A stretch of 64,000 bases of DNA from Ordospora colligata OC4 (taxonomy: Eukaryota; Microsporidia; Ordosporidae), in assembly GCF_000803265.1 (NCBI RefSeq), contig NW_014575407.1, positions 62,001 to 126,000 of the forward strand, written 5' to 3'. This document shows positions 53,620 through 64,000 of the stretch, piece by piece. The notes under the pieces were generated by a model. The model searched no databases and was not told where the DNA came from. It saw only the letters and a list, made by a program, of their open reading frames with translations. A program made the translations under genes and the position numbers. Each line of letters begins with the position of its first letter. The first letter of the stretch is position 1.

Positions 53620-53665
53620 GGAAATAAATGTTTTGTTGATTGTATGTTTGTTATAGTGCACCCTC

Positions 53666-55528
53666 ATGGATGGAATGATAAAGAACAGTGCAAGAATTGA
53701 TCTTGAAGACAGCGATAGCCATAACTACACCCATGAGTCTGATACATCTACGGAGGATGGAGGAAATGATTACGGATATGGAAGCGAGGGAATGGCCGAG
53801 GCGTCGAGCTCTTTTGAGAGACTGAAGAACAGTGCGGCAGGCACATTACAGCAGAGGTCTGGGTGGATTTTCTTAGGAGGTGTTGCTTTACTGCTTATTG
53901 GATTTTGCACATGGACGATTGAAGTGAGCATGAAGGACAGGCTGGACAGAGTGTTTATGATGAGCCTGAGTAACTTTTTTTTTGTATGTTCTGGAGGTGT
54001 TTTTCTGTTTATTGCATTGAACTTTTTGATATTCAAGATAAGCTTTGCAGGGCTGAAACAATCGAATAGTCTGAATACGTTCTTTTATTACACAAATGAG
54101 GTTTCTGAGCATATTTCAGCAGGCATTATTTTTATCACTGGGATTGCAGTGGTGTTTCTGAGGGACAAGGATTACTGTATGAACAACACACAGGGACTTG
54201 ATCTGTTCTTTGGTGACCTGTTTAACTGTTTTCTTGTTGCTACGGTGATGCTTGGGGGAGTAAGGATATTCCACAGGGCAATATCGATGAACTTCAATTA
54301 TTCGGTGTATATAAGAAGGATACGACGGGTATTGCTTGAGGATGCATTCATAAGTCTGCTTGCAGGCATGGATGGCAAGCATCAAAGGCCAAATAAGCCC
54401 AGAGTTGGTGTATCTGAAGAGATGGCACACAAAAGCGATGCGATTAGCTCTATAAATGAGTATCTTGAGGATCTTTATGAATGCAACGAGCATGCGGATG
54501 ATCTTGGACTCCCTAGAAAAAGGGTGATTCTGAAAGAGTTCCAAAGGCTGATGCGTCGATCGAGTGTTATACGAGGAAATATGATGCAGGTATCACAAAG
54601 GCTGAGAAGCAGAGCAAACAGCAAGGCAAGCAGAATGCTTGGCAGGGATGGAAGGCTTGGGCCGATGTCTGAGCTATCGCTGTATTTCCAGAAGCCTGAG
54701 ATATTCAGGTTTTTAATGAAGGAGATAGGAGTTGATGAGGAGTACAGATTCAGCAGGGGAAGTCTTACAGAGTTTATTGAGAAGAGCTATAAAGAAAGAC
54801 ACATTCTGAGAGAGAACCTTGAGCACATGAACTCGGCAGTCGACAAGGTTTCGTTTGCATTCAAATTGATGATAGGCGTGCTTTTGGCGACTATGCTTTA
54901 TATCAAGGCAGGAGGAGAGGGAATAACAACGATTGGAGTGATATCTGCATTTTTTGGAACACAGTTTATTTCGAACTCTTTTTCATCGAGCGTGATAAGC
55001 AGCATTATTTTTCTGTTTTTCATTCATCCGTATGACATTGGAGATCGAGTGTTTGTGACGATGGATAATGTTGAGGAGAATCTTGTGGTGTCTGAGCTGA
55101 ATGTGTTTTCAACAGTGTTCTACAGGTGGGATGGAACGTATATAACGATACTGAACACGGTTTTGGCTCAGAAAGCGATTCGGAATCTACGGAGGAGTGG
55201 GATCATGGCCGAGTCTCACAAGATCCAGATCAACAGTAGAACGAATCAGAAGAAGCTTGTAAGGCTGAAAGAGCTTATAGATGACTTTGTGAAGAGCCAT
55301 CCAGAGGATTATACAGAGTATACGATGTTGAATCATGAGTGTATTGAGGACTCTTCAAAACTTCATATGAAGGTATATATGCAGTATAGAAGTAGTTGGC
55401 AGAACTTTGAGCTGTATCTAAAGCGAAAGACAAGATTTCTGTCGTTTCTGAATAGGGCGATGCAAGGGCTTGAAATTGAATACATGCTTCCTACAAGGAC
55501 AATTTGCCTGAAGAATACAGGACAATAG
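53666..55528 (+). CDS. MscS-family mechanosensitive ion channel (fungal Msy type)
   Basis: A 620-residue membrane protein. The acidic N-terminus (about 70 residues) precedes four hydrophobic segments (about 72-92, 105-122, 150-167, 185-205), a cytosolic linker with RRSSVIRGNMMQVSQRLR, then two more segments (about 400-455). The pore and MscS beta domain follow: FFGTQFISNSFSSSVISSII, FIHPYDIGDRVFV (the family 'HP..VGD.V'), ELNVFSTVFYRWDGTYITIL and the NxLxxxxIxNLRRS block. ER-localised Msy1/2 channels adjust calcium during osmotic swelling. CACCCTC directly precedes the ATG. Confidence 0.88.
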   Translation: MDGMIKNSARIDLEDSDSHNYTHESDTSTEDGGNDYGYGSEGMAEASSSFERLKNSAAGTLQQRSGWIFLGGVALLLIGFCTWTIEVSMKDRLDRVFMMSLSNFFFVCSGGVFLFIALNFLIFKISFAGLKQSNSLNTFFYYTNEVSEHISAGIIFITGIAVVFLRDKDYCMNNTQGLDLFFGDLFNCFLVATVMLGGVRIFHRAISMNFNYSVYIRRIRRVLLEDAFISLLAGMDGKHQRPNKPRVGVSEEMAHKSDAISSINEYLEDLYECNEHADDLGLPRKRVILKEFQRLMRRSSVIRGNMMQVSQRLRSRANSKASRMLGRDGRLGPMSELSLYFQKPEIFRFLMKEIGVDEEYRFSRGSLTEFIEKSYKERHILRENLEHMNSAVDKVSFAFKLMIGVLLATMLYIKAGGEGITTIGVISAFFGTQFISNSFSSSVISSIIFLFFIHPYDIGDRVFVTMDNVEENLVVSELNVFSTVFYRWDGTYITILNTVLAQKAIRNLRRSGIMAESHKIQINSRTNQKKLVRLKELIDDFVKSHPEDYTEYTMLNHECIEDSSKLHMKVYMQYRSSWQNFELYLKRKTRFLSFLNRAMQGLEIEYMLPTRTICLKNTGQ

Positions 55529-55578
55529 AAGTGTGCTTGAGTAACTAGAATAGAGCAATTAGGATGTACAAGGCCCTT

Positions 55579-56721
55579 ATGGATAACATACCATGGATAG
55601 AGAAGTACAGGCCAAAAAGGTATACAGACTTGGTTTTTAGTGATGATGTGCACCACAAAGCATTGGAGTGGATTAGGGAATATCCGAAGCATGGAAGGAT
55701 GCTTTTATTGTGTGGACCTTCTGGGACAGGCAAGACATCTCTTGCTTATGTGCTTGCAAATATTTTTGGACTGAATATTGTTGAATTGAATGCAGGAACA
55801 AATATGGAATGGATTGACAAGGCGTTGGGAATGAGTGGAACGATCAATGGCAAGAAGAATCTTATTTTAGTAGAGGATGCGGATTCTAATGTTGCTGAGG
55901 GTTTAAAAAAGCTTGTTTCGATGGTGAGTGCTTCGCATCCAATAATTGTGATATCTAATGATGTGTGCCTGAAAGGGGTTTACACAGTGAATGTAAAGAG
56001 ACCTGGGATTGATGAGGTTAAGAAGGCGATTGAGAAGGTTTGTGTTGGAGAAGGTATTCTGATTGATCATTGTGTTTTTGAAATGATTATGGAAGACATT
56101 GGAGCAGATTTGCGAGCAATAATAAACCATTTACAGGTATGCGGAGTGAAGAGATTGGGAAAGACAAGCTATATGAGCATTAAGAAGAGGATGTGCTTGC
56201 ATCCGTATAAGATTGCACAGATTGTGTTATCTGGAAGATTGAGATGGCAAGATCATGAAGAGAGTTATTCTGAATGCTTGATGGGAGTGTGCCACAGCTC
56301 GTATCCGTATAACACAAGTGTTCTTGGCGTAATTGCAGATATTTGTGATGATTTGTCTGCTATAGATGTCCTTCATGAGAGTTTAAGACATATATGTATA
56401 CCTGGATATGCAAGATGCAGCAATAGGAATGTAGAGATAGTAAAGTCTGAATGGTGCAAAGACCCCAAACCGAGCGTTATTGATGAGATGGTTATTCCGT
56501 ATCTTAGCAGATATGAATCAAACAACCTAAGTGGTAGAAGGATGCTGCACATCAAAGCAATAGCAAAGATGTACGATGTAAAGGACCTGAATATTAGAGA
56601 TGATGAAGTAATTGAAGTGAATAAAAGCGAGCAGAATGGAAAGTTTAGATTCCGTTACAAAAGCGGAAGCTCATCTGCTGTAAAACGAGACATCAGCGTG
56701 CGTGAGCTAATGGAATGCTAA
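55579..56721 (+). CDS. CTF18: Ctf18-like alternative clamp-loader large subunit
   Basis: A 380-residue AAA+ clamp loader. WIEKYRPKRYTDLVFSDDVH and LLLCGPSGTGKTSLAYVLAN (Walker A about 45-53) open it. The Walker B ILVEDAD is followed by helical lid and collar regions. The C-terminal KFRFRYKSGSSSAVKRDISV followed by RELM resembles the Ctf18 tail ('F.YN.G...AVRR.V...DLL') that docks Ctf8-Dcc1, which favours Ctf18 over Rfc1. Ctf18 supports sister-chromatid cohesion and PCNA loading. Yeast Ctf18 has 741 residues, so this form is half length. GCCCTT directly precedes the ATG used; an earlier ATG five codons upstream is ignored. Confidence 0.75.
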   Translation: MDNIPWIEKYRPKRYTDLVFSDDVHHKALEWIREYPKHGRMLLLCGPSGTGKTSLAYVLANIFGLNIVELNAGTNMEWIDKALGMSGTINGKKNLILVEDADSNVAEGLKKLVSMVSASHPIIVISNDVCLKGVYTVNVKRPGIDEVKKAIEKVCVGEGILIDHCVFEMIMEDIGADLRAIINHLQVCGVKRLGKTSYMSIKKRMCLHPYKIAQIVLSGRLRWQDHEESYSECLMGVCHSSYPYNTSVLGVIADICDDLSAIDVLHESLRHICIPGYARCSNRNVEIVKSEWCKDPKPSVIDEMVIPYLSRYESNNLSGRRMLHIKAIAKMYDVKDLNIRDDEVIEVNKSEQNGKFRFRYKSGSSSAVKRDISVRELMEC

Positions 56722-56773
56722 TTAATTGAATGGAGTTGGTGTTTTTTAAGGTATATCAGAAGTTTGTAGATTA

Positions 56774-57979
56774 TCATTGAATACTTGATTTATTCTGAAA
56801 TAAAAGATATAATAGTCTTACTAGTTCATCAGGGTTTATGATAGATTTATGATACAAGGCAATTAAGAAGTTGATTATTTCTGGATTATCCTTTTCGTGG
56901 TTGATCATGAACTCCATGTCCTGTATGATTGCGTTCTGATGTATCCTGAGTGTGTTCCATTTTGTCATCAAATTATTTAAGTCTTGATTTTGAGTAAGGT
57001 TGATATTCTTGCAGAGCAGATGACTGAGTGTAGATTGACTGTGTTCACATATATTGCTGGAGATATTTTTTAATGTATCCAAGTCTATGCTCTGCTTCCA
57101 CTGCTTTCTGTATCGTTTGTAGTTTTTAGAGACATAAAAGATGTTTTTGTGAAGTTTAGTATTTTGAACTTGCACATTAGATTCTTCTGTGATGTGCACT
57201 ATTGTTTTTGTGAGTACGGATGATTCGTTATCGATGGCGCATTGGTAACCTGAATGGATGTGATTTATGTGAAATGCCAACGATGCAATGTTTTGGAACC
57301 TTTTGAAGCAAAATACACAACAACATCCATGAACTGTGTATTTAAGTCCATCCAAGGATGATTGGACGATGCATTCTTCAGGTTTGATGTGATCTTGAGC
57401 ATTTATGCCAGTCCAGTTGTAATGGATGTTGCGCTGTGAGCTATGCCTACTTTTAGTGTTTATGTGTTTCATAACGAACTCGTATGAAGTGCAGTCTTCG
57501 AGTTGGTATAAATATGTGTCTTGAAATAGCACAAGCTCGTATATTCTGATGTGCTGGCTTTTTAGTAGATTACAGCCATTAAAGCAGCAGTAGAATGTTC
57601 TAAGTGGCGCTTCTGGAGTAACCATGAGCATATAGATCACTGTTGTATCAAAACATGTAAAGTGTGTGATTTTGGATGCATTTGTGTCTAAAGTAGAATA
57701 TATCTGATTATGTGAGAGTGCTGTTTCAAAGCATATCCTGGTTGTAATGCCACGGTTCCATTGATATCCTCTGACAATGAATTTAGATGCAGGATGTATA
57801 ACGCTGCTCTTTGCATATATTGCTTGGATGTACGTGACTGAGCATTCATTCTGGCAATTGCGATGCAGAGCAGATGTATTACCTGAGTAACTGATAGATT
57901 GAGATAGATATTGATGCATATGCCTTTCCATCACGACTGGAAGCATACCAAGACTGTTTTCCACAATCCATTCAATCAT
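56774..57979 (-). CDS. SUZ12-like C2H2/VEFS protein (candidate)
   Basis: A 401-residue protein with one C2H2-type finger at about 217-243 (CCCVFCFKRFQNIASLAFH then INHIHSGYQ). The spacing and HSGY ending recall SUZ12's 'C..C......L..H....HSRF'. A strand-rich stretch follows. The C-terminal 60 residues (LMTKWNTLRIHQNAIIQDME, ... NFLIALYHKSIINPDELVRL) resemble the VEFS box that binds EZH2 in PRC2. N-terminal strands (TRICFETALSH, TPEAPLRTFYCC) could be the SUZ12 neck. The call is inference. The frame opens at a TTG 25 codons upstream; I used the first ATG. Confidence 0.45.
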   Translation of the reverse strand: MIEWIVENSLGMLPVVMERHMHQYLSQSISYSGNTSALHRNCQNECSVTYIQAIYAKSSVIHPASKFIVRGYQWNRGITTRICFETALSHNQIYSTLDTNASKITHFTCFDTTVIYMLMVTPEAPLRTFYCCFNGCNLLKSQHIRIYELVLFQDTYLYQLEDCTSYEFVMKHINTKSRHSSQRNIHYNWTGINAQDHIKPEECIVQSSLDGLKYTVHGCCCVFCFKRFQNIASLAFHINHIHSGYQCAIDNESSVLTKTIVHITEESNVQVQNTKLHKNIFYVSKNYKRYRKQWKQSIDLDTLKNISSNICEHSQSTLSHLLCKNINLTQNQDLNNLMTKWNTLRIHQNAIIQDMEFMINHEKDNPEIINFLIALYHKSIINPDELVRLLYLLFQNKSSIQ

Positions 57980-58054
57980 CTTCCAAAAGTAACCCAACAA
58001 CAAAAACTTTATTAAACATTTGCCTTGGCAATTTCTACAATTGATAAATGGCAA

Positions 58055-59185
58055 TCAGTGAGGAGGCGATTCAGGAACAATAGAAAATAGACTCTCATTA
58101 TCTGAATATATGCCAGGCCCTGGATTCTCAATGTTTTTGCTGTAGAAGTGGCTGTAAACACTCTGGGCATTCTCAAGCTTCTTCACAAGCTTTCCATTCT
58201 CAATCTCCAGGTCCTTGAGTCTTGAATCCTTGGCCTTTGAATCGTCAGACATTCTTTTGTGTTTGTCATCTAGGTCCTTTACTTTATTTCTAAGTGCGTC
58301 AAGCTCAGTCTTTAACTTCTTGTTTTCTGACCGAATGTCCTTTGTGCGTTCATCATTTTCTGCAGATGAGCTCTTCATTTGTGCCACTTCATCCATGCAC
58401 TTCCTGATTATCTCATTGGCTGTGTTTATTTCATTCTTTAGCTTTCTATTTTCTTCATCGATTTCCTGTGTCTTTTCAACAAGGCTCGCATTCTTTACTT
58501 CCTGAAGCTTTAACTTTTCAAGATCATATTGCAACTTACTATTTTCCTTCTCAAGCTCATATATCCTATTGTTTAGCTTACTAAGATCTTCATTGCTTGA
58601 TTTCATGCTCTCTATAAAACCTGCATTCTCCTTAAACAGCTTTTCAGCCTTCTTTTGTGCTTTTGCAAGCTCTTCCTCAAGATACCTTCTTCTTTCCTTT
58701 GCATCACGCTCATAACCCTTACACTTCTCTCTCAGCATCTCGTTTTCTTTGATCAATCTTATGTTGTCAGATTCCATTCTGCCCAAGATGTCTCCCAGAT
58801 ATTGCTTGTAATGCGACTCATCAGGCTTTGAAAACTGCAGCTCTAGTCTCACAATGTTCCTGAATTCGTCCTTCTCCACAAATACAAATCTATTCGTCTC
58901 TCTTGAAAATATCCCACTCAACCTTCCATTTTGTAGCCCATGTAGCATTTTCACCAATACATTCACAAACCTGTCATAGTCAACAATAATGTCCTGCTCT
59001 CTCTTCATTACATAAAAGTCGCTTGGTGATATTGCATTTAAGTAGAAGGTAAACATGTCCCTCGTGTCTATCAAGCGTATTTCAACTCCATCATCTGAAC
59101 GTACCATCTCGCACTTCATCTGCCATGGAATCTCGTCGCTTGGGCATGTGATGGGGACCTTGCCCGAAAAAATCGACTCCCTCAT
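58055..59185 (-). CDS. SAS-6-like centriole cartwheel protein
   Basis: A 376-residue protein with an N-terminal globular head (1-140), a coiled coil of about 200 residues and a Pro-rich tail. The head reads VEIRLIDTRDMFTFYLNAIS, SDFYVMKREQDIIVDYDRFV, NVLVKMLHGL, then VRLELQFSKPDESHYKQYLG. This follows SAS-6 ('LRLTDD.D.FFLY.L..SEEDF..LK..QGLLVDF..FP...I.LL ... LSLKLL.G.D..VK.YL') almost position for position. Other XRCC4-superfamily members (CCDC61, XRCC4) fit less well. SAS-6 heads form the ninefold ring of centrioles. ACCCTGA directly abuts the ATG. Microsporidia are regarded as lacking centrioles, so its job is unclear. Confidence 0.78.
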   Translation of the reverse strand: MRESIFSGKVPITCPSDEIPWQMKCEMVRSDDGVEIRLIDTRDMFTFYLNAISPSDFYVMKREQDIIVDYDRFVNVLVKMLHGLQNGRLSGIFSRETNRFVFVEKDEFRNIVRLELQFSKPDESHYKQYLGDILGRMESDNIRLIKENEMLREKCKGYERDAKERRRYLEEELAKAQKKAEKLFKENAGFIESMKSSNEDLSKLNNRIYELEKENSKLQYDLEKLKLQEVKNASLVEKTQEIDEENRKLKNEINTANEIIRKCMDEVAQMKSSSAENDERTKDIRSENKKLKTELDALRNKVKDLDDKHKRMSDDSKAKDSRLKDLEIENGKLVKKLENAQSVYSHFYSKNIENPGPGIYSDNESLFSIVPESPPH

Positions 59186-59266
59186 TCAGGGTTGTGCCTG
59201 AGCACTGCAATATTGCACAATGCATCGTGCTAGGTGCAAACGCCGTTGAGTTTCACTGGCCCTTGT

Positions 59267-61054
59267 ATGAACTCAAGAAGCATCGAGTTACTGCAGAATA
59301 TCAGCATGGCAGTATGTCACTTAGGTATAGAGACGCCACAAATTGTTGCAATAGGCGCACAAAGCAGTGGAAAGAGTAGTGTTCTTGAACAGATCTTGCG
59401 AAGAGAGTTACTTCCGCGCGGAGTAGGTCTTGTAACAAGATGTCCTATTGTACTGCATATAAGAAAAAGCATTGATGGAGTAGAAAGCGTGCAGTTTGAT
59501 CACATAGAGCATCCTGTATTTGATTTCACTATTGCTCAGGCTGAGATAGCAAAAAGAATGGCAATCTTGTGTGGCAGCAATAAAGGGATTAGTGAAACCC
59601 CGGTTGTAGTGCTTGTTAGACTGAATGCAATGCTTGAGATGACCCTTATTGATTTGCCAGGGCTTGTTAAGGTTCCAAGTGGTGACCAGCCCGATGATAT
59701 TGAGGCAAGGATTGAAAGAATTGCATTGAGTTATGCAATCAAGGAATCTTCAGTAATACTTGCATTGATCAATGCAAATACAGATATTGCAACGAATGAA
59801 GCACTGAAGATTGCAAAGAAGGCCGATCCGCAGTTGAAAAGAACGTTAGGAGTTGTGACCAAGATGGACCTTATGGACGAAGGAACAAATTGTATGGACA
59901 TATTGGCTAACAAGCATCCAAGATTAATGCTTGGGTATGTTGGCGTTATTAATAGACGTCAACAGGACATTGCCGATGGCTTAAGTATCCAAGACACATT
60001 GTCCAGAGAAACAGCGTATCTCAAAAAGAATTCTGTGTATTGCCAGATGTATCCACGCATTGGATCTGAATACCTTATACAAAGACTCAATGAAATATTT
60101 CATAATATGGCGATTGAAGCACTACCAAGAATTAGAGCATCGATAAGAAACAGCATATGCGACAAGAGCAGAAGACTACAGGAACTTGAAGCAGATGGTG
60201 TGTCAAACGATGCTAAGACATTGATTATGCTACATCTTCAAGCTGTGCTTGGAATATTCAGGGATACTGAATGCACACAAAGAGTTTTTGTGAAGCACCA
60301 GTCTGGGTTTCTTGAGGAGCTTAAAGATGTGTTCTACAACAATCGATATGCCTCATGCTTTGATGACTTGAATTCACGGCTAAAAAGGTCTTCGTATCTT
60401 TTTGTGCCTGAAGCTGTGTTCCACGATGTGGTGAGAACAAACATTGCAAAGATGTGTGAAATGTACATAGGAAAGGTTGATTATGTTGTGAAGAGAATGA
60501 TTGATGAAATTCAATCAATATCAGGTCCACGATTCGAAGAGCTCACAGCCATGTTAAATCAGAAAGTTTGCGAATGCATAGAAACACAACATGCCGAAAT
60601 CAATGCAGCAGTAAGGCAGTATGGATTAATACAAGCATCACATGTAAATGTTGATCATCCGGATTTTGATAGAACAAGAATCATAGAGATGATTTTACGA
60701 AGGACATCCAAGAATGAGTTTGGTCTACTTAGCATGCTCAATAGTAGCAAGGGCACATCATATACAGACAACAAAGGGTTTGAAGTAAAGCTACTAAAGG
60801 AGTTGGTTACCGCATATCTCCTAATTGTAGAGAAAGAGATGAGAAATTACACAAACAAGGCAGTTCATTATTACTTCTGCAATTACATCATCAAAGAAGG
60901 GTTAGGAATAATGCAAGGATTACAAATAGACAGCTCTTTGCTTATGGAGCATCCTGAGATCGTTGAAGAAAGAAACAGAATTAAAGAAGAACTGAATATA
61001 CTGAAGAATTCACTTCAGGCCACAAATAACATTTCAAGGCACGGTCATCAATAA
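59267..61054 (+). CDS. dynamin-related GTPase (Vps1/Dnm1 type)
   Basis: A 595-residue large GTPase. G1 AIGAQSSGKSSVLEQI, G2 LVTRCPIVL (Thr), G3 TLIDLPGLVKVPSG, G4 VVTKMDLMD, then the middle/stalk domain and a C-terminal GED (LLKELVTAYLLIVEKEMRNY, then HYYFCNYIIKEGL). No PH domain or Pro-rich tail is present, so it is a Vps1/Drp1-type protein for membrane scission at Golgi, vacuole or mitosome. The frame opens at GTG; TGGCCCTTGT directly precedes the ATG used (MNSRSIELLQ). Yeast Vps1 has 704 residues; the insert B region is reduced. Confidence 0.94.
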   Translation: MNSRSIELLQNISMAVCHLGIETPQIVAIGAQSSGKSSVLEQILRRELLPRGVGLVTRCPIVLHIRKSIDGVESVQFDHIEHPVFDFTIAQAEIAKRMAILCGSNKGISETPVVVLVRLNAMLEMTLIDLPGLVKVPSGDQPDDIEARIERIALSYAIKESSVILALINANTDIATNEALKIAKKADPQLKRTLGVVTKMDLMDEGTNCMDILANKHPRLMLGYVGVINRRQQDIADGLSIQDTLSRETAYLKKNSVYCQMYPRIGSEYLIQRLNEIFHNMAIEALPRIRASIRNSICDKSRRLQELEADGVSNDAKTLIMLHLQAVLGIFRDTECTQRVFVKHQSGFLEELKDVFYNNRYASCFDDLNSRLKRSSYLFVPEAVFHDVVRTNIAKMCEMYIGKVDYVVKRMIDEIQSISGPRFEELTAMLNQKVCECIETQHAEINAAVRQYGLIQASHVNVDHPDFDRTRIIEMILRRTSKNEFGLLSMLNSSKGTSYTDNKGFEVKLLKELVTAYLLIVEKEMRNYTNKAVHYYFCNYIIKEGLGIMQGLQIDSSLLMEHPEIVEERNRIKEELNILKNSLQATNNISRHGHQ

Positions 61055-61202
61055 ATAATCACCAGGTGTAAAGTACAAAGCATACTGTTACCCAAACTAT
61101 TCATAAATTACTCTGTGTAATTGAGAATACATAAGATATTCGTTCTTATTTGATAACTTAACGAATTACAATACAAATAACACAATCATTCATTTAATCT
61201 TC

Positions 61203-61787
61203 TTACTGTGTCAGCTCTGAGTTTCTTGGATGCAATCCAAACTCTTTGCAAATGATATCCGCAATTCTTCTCTTTGAGTCCTCTAATGAATTACTATTAT
61301 CAATTATGTAATCGCATTTGTCTTTAATCGAGCCAAACTCATCATATAAACGCATTCTTCCCTCAATCTCATCGCGTTTCTTTCCATTCATCCTTGCATT
61401 TAGTCTTTCACAGGCAATCTCCTTCTTGCAGTCGATGTAAACCACTACAAATCCAGGATACTTCTCTTTACAGTGTAAAACACCTTTGTACTCCAGGTCA
61501 AGCAAAAGCCTATCCTCATCTGCATCTATCTGTGAAACAGACGTTCCGTAGTAGTTTCCATTGTAATTAACATATTCAATGATCTCATCATTGCGTATCA
61601 TCTCCTCAAACACTTCCTTTGTTGTGAAGAAATAGTCCACTCCATCCTCTTCATCTTCTCTAGGCATCCTTGTTGTATGTGATATGCAAAACCTAAATGG
61701 AAAACCTGTAAGCACATATCCAACAATCGTAGACTTTCCAGATCCACTTGGACCCGTAAGTACAAGATGCTTATCAACCCCAGACAT
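61203..61787 (-). CDS. GUK1: guanylate kinase
   Basis: A 194-residue GMP kinase. The P-loop LTGPSGSGKSTIVGYVL is at about residues 9-25. The GMP-binding SHTTRMPREDEEDGVDYFFT block, NYYGTSVSQID and the late YIDCKKEIACERLNAR are standard. It makes GDP for nucleotide supply. Length matches yeast Guk1 (187). AGCCCTG directly abuts the ATG. It is followed, on the same strand, by nothing until the divergent side of dynamin. Confidence 0.95.
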   Translation of the reverse strand: MSGVDKHLVLTGPSGSGKSTIVGYVLTGFPFRFCISHTTRMPREDEEDGVDYFFTTKEVFEEMIRNDEIIEYVNYNGNYYGTSVSQIDADEDRLLLDLEYKGVLHCKEKYPGFVVVYIDCKKEIACERLNARMNGKKRDEIEGRMRLYDEFGSIKDKCDYIIDNSNSLEDSKRRIADIICKEFGLHPRNSELTQ

Positions 61788-61846
61788 CAGGGCTTCAGAT
61801 TAATCAAACAAAACCGTATTCTAAACTGTACAAACACAACACTACT

Positions 61847-64000
<2,154 letters not shown>

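Overview
The window looks like a gene-dense piece of a microsporidian chromosome, most probably from the Encephalitozoon/Ordospora lineage. It has eukaryotic information-processing genes (eIF2-gamma, eIF3g, eS12, XPB, SMC2, Cdc48), a nuclear-type tRNA-Ser with a Pol III terminator, no evident need for introns, shortened proteins, intergenic gaps usually under 200 bp, and a C-rich 'CCC' motif a few bases before most start codons. Microsporidian-specific genes are present as well: an EnP1-like endospore protein and a subtilisin-like secreted protease. From memory (not checked), the order eIF2-gamma, thymidine kinase, trehalose-P synthase, EnP1, trehalose-P phosphatase, aldose reductase, subtilisin, SMC2, dynamin, guanylate kinase, Cdc48 follows E. 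cuniculi chromosome I. The sequence is AT-richer and has some longer, repeat-bearing spacers than E. cuniculi, so Ordospora or an AT-rich Encephalitozoon is likely. I cannot settle the species.

Layout. 1-8 kb: eIF2-gamma (cut by the window edge), a coiled-coil protein, a phosducin-like thioredoxin fold, uridine kinase, thymidine kinase, an Hrd1-like RING E3, a SANT protein, tRNA-Ser(AGA) and a Hel2/ZNF598 E3. 8-19 kb: a p24 cargo receptor, trehalose-6-P synthase, a BAP31-like protein, EnP1, a TTP-type CCCH protein, eIF3g, a TREX-2/PCID2-like protein, Rtt109, trehalose-6-P phosphatase and a SOSS-B OB-fold protein. 19-26 kb: a RanBP1-domain protein, two adjacent secreted/membrane orphans, eS12, a thioredoxin, Ubc9, an ARM-like orphan, MBF1, Hop2, aldo-keto reductase and a tiny SWIM protein. 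26-38.6 kb: a TBL1/Sif2-like LisH-WD40 protein, a 1312-residue single-pass orphan, a Cdc34/Ubc7-type E2, a multipass orphan, EB1, a NOT2/3/5 module, a Sec15-like exocyst subunit and XPB. 38.6-50.6 kb: a 61-residue orphan, a cysteine-rich secreted protein, Nop2, a double-SANT protein, Rbx1, two orphans, cytochrome b5, RtcB, subtilisin, a Reb1/TTF1-like factor and a cyclin. 50.6-64 kb: SMC2, an MscS channel, Ctf18, a SUZ12-like zinc-finger protein, a SAS-6-like protein, dynamin, guanylate kinase and Cdc48 (cut by the window edge).

Functional themes: both trehalose synthesis enzymes lie within 10 kb. Nucleotide salvage (uridine, thymidine and guanylate kinases) fits a parasite without de novo synthesis. 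Chromatin and recombination factors (Rtt109, Hop2, SWIM protein, SOSS-B, Ctf18, SMC2, TBL1-like plus SANT protein, SUZ12-like) and ubiquitin/SUMO factors (Hrd1, Hel2, Rbx1, two E2s, Cdc48) are prominent. The most surprising gene is a SAS-6-like centriole cartwheel protein in a lineage regarded as lacking centrioles.

Starts: many reading frames open upstream at TTG or GTG. I used the first sensible ATG, preferring the one directly behind a CCC motif, and say so where it changes the protein. Family names come from reading the proteins by eye, without searches.
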